Origin: Thermodesulfobacteriaceae bacterium
Lineage (GTDB): Bacteria > Desulfobacterota > Dissulfuribacteria > Dissulfuribacterales > UBA3076
DNA length: 6,301 nucleotides
Reading direction: 5' to 3'
Assembly: GCA_012961845.1 (NCBI GenBank)
Contig: DTYO01000325.1
Coordinates: forward strand, 1 to 6,301
The notes below the pieces were generated by a model, which worked only from the letters and a program-made list of their open reading frames with translations, was not told the DNA's origin and made no database searches. The first letter of the stretch is position 1, and each line of letters starts with the position of its first letter. The translations under genes were made by a program, and so were the position numbers. Positions 5,774 through 6,301 of the stretch are shown in pieces.

Positions 5774-6301
5774 ATGGCTGTTCCTAACAGCGGGGAAGCC
5801 TATATTTTGGACTGTTTCCAGGCATGTCTGATAGGGCGTCTTGTGAGGGGAATCATTCACAACATAAACGGTCCCATACAGATTCTTTCCATGCAGGTGG
5901 AAATGTTGAAGATGGAGTTTGAGAAAGACAGCAGGACCATGGAGTCTTTCGCCGACAGCAATCTTCACGAATCAATAAAACAGCCTCTCCGGCAGCTCAG
6001 CGAAAACATGCGGAAAAGATATGAACGGCTTGCGCAGATGGAAGATGTGCTCTCCCGGATAGAAAATATGGTCGGAATAATCGCAAAGAGGAACAACGAA
6101 GAAACCAGCGGCAAAAAACCTGTGGTGTTCAATGAAATCATAAGGGAAGAGGTGGAATTCGGCAGCTCAGACCTGTTTTTCAAGCATAATGTGAAACAGG
6201 AGATAGATCTTCCTGACGATTCGTCTCTTGTCCTCCGGTGTGATCTTGATGGCTATCTCCTTGAGAATCTTCAGTGCTTCCTCTGCTGCAAGCCTGTAGC
6301 C
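5774..6301 (+). CDS. Cytoplasmic histidine-kinase-like or phosphotransfer protein, N-terminal part (runs off the window)
   Basis: The first 176 residues are visible; the frame is open to the window edge. After only about 20 residues the protein enters a DHp-like helix with an H-box, GRLVRGIIHNINGPIQIL (21-38), candidate phospho-His H29 and a Pro five residues later. A long second helix with heptad character follows (about 70-115), then KPVVFNEIIREEVEF and FFKHNVKQEIDLP, typical of the entry to a kinase catalytic domain. No sensor domain, signal peptide or membrane segment precedes the DHp. Two oddities: the residue after the His is Asn rather than the acidic residue usual in HisKA and HisKA_3 kinases, and where an N-box (NLxxNA) is expected the sequence is ENLQCFLCCKPVA (164-176), without the second Asn. 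It may be a phosphotransfer protein, a degenerate kinase or a divergent kinase. It lies 26 bases after the HD-GYP gene, so it probably feeds the two receivers upstream. Confidence 0.85.
   Translation, partial: MAVPNSGEAYILDCFQACLIGRLVRGIIHNINGPIQILSMQVEMLKMEFEKDSRTMESFADSNLHESIKQPLRQLSENMRKRYERLAQMEDVLSRIENMVGIIAKRNNEETSGKKPVVFNEIIREEVEFGSSDLFFKHNVKQEIDLPDDSSLVLRCDLDGYLLENLQCFLCCKPVA

Overview
The window looks like a chromosomal segment of a Gram-negative, probably Desulfobacterota (delta-proteobacterium-like) organism. The main clues are a large Trp-rich protein that I read as DUF6178, a family I know mainly from that group, sitting beside a short Ppx/GppA phosphatase and guaB, together with sensor-poor two-component proteins and an HD-GYP regulator. 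The lineage is an inference. I see no mobile elements, CRISPR arrays, tRNA or rRNA.

Layout: two divergent gene groups face away from an intergenic region at about 3054-3288. Leftward (minus strand) runs a tightly packed run of three genes: the DUF6178-like protein (3053-1254), a short single-module Ppx/GppA phosphatase (1254-280), and the N-terminal third or less of IMP dehydrogenase GuaB (317 to beyond position 1). The first pair shares one base (TAATG) and the second pair overlaps by 38 bases, so translational coupling is likely. Rightward (plus strand) runs a signalling cluster: a receiver protein with no DNA-binding domain but a SHOCT-like C-terminal helical hairpin (3289-3969), a REC-GAF-HD-GYP response regulator (4152-5747), and, 26 bases further on, the start of a cytoplasmic histidine-kinase-like protein (5774 to beyond 6301) whose visible H-box and N-box are atypical.

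How they may work together: the plus-strand genes look like a phosphorelay ending in c-di-GMP hydrolysis. The kinase-like protein carries a candidate phospho-His, both receivers keep the Asp/Thr/Lys phosphorylation set, and the HD-GYP domain keeps its catalytic motifs. The minus-strand genes concern guanine nucleotide supply (GuaB) and probably (p)ppGpp/polyphosphate turnover (Ppx/GppA). A shared link through guanine-nucleotide signalling is attractive but is only inferred from proximity.

The best candidates for something new are the REC-SHOCT protein and the kinase-like protein that starts directly at its DHp helix, lacks the acidic residue after the phospho-His and seems to lack the usual N-box asparagine. 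It may be a phosphotransfer protein rather than an autokinase. The window ends before this can be settled.
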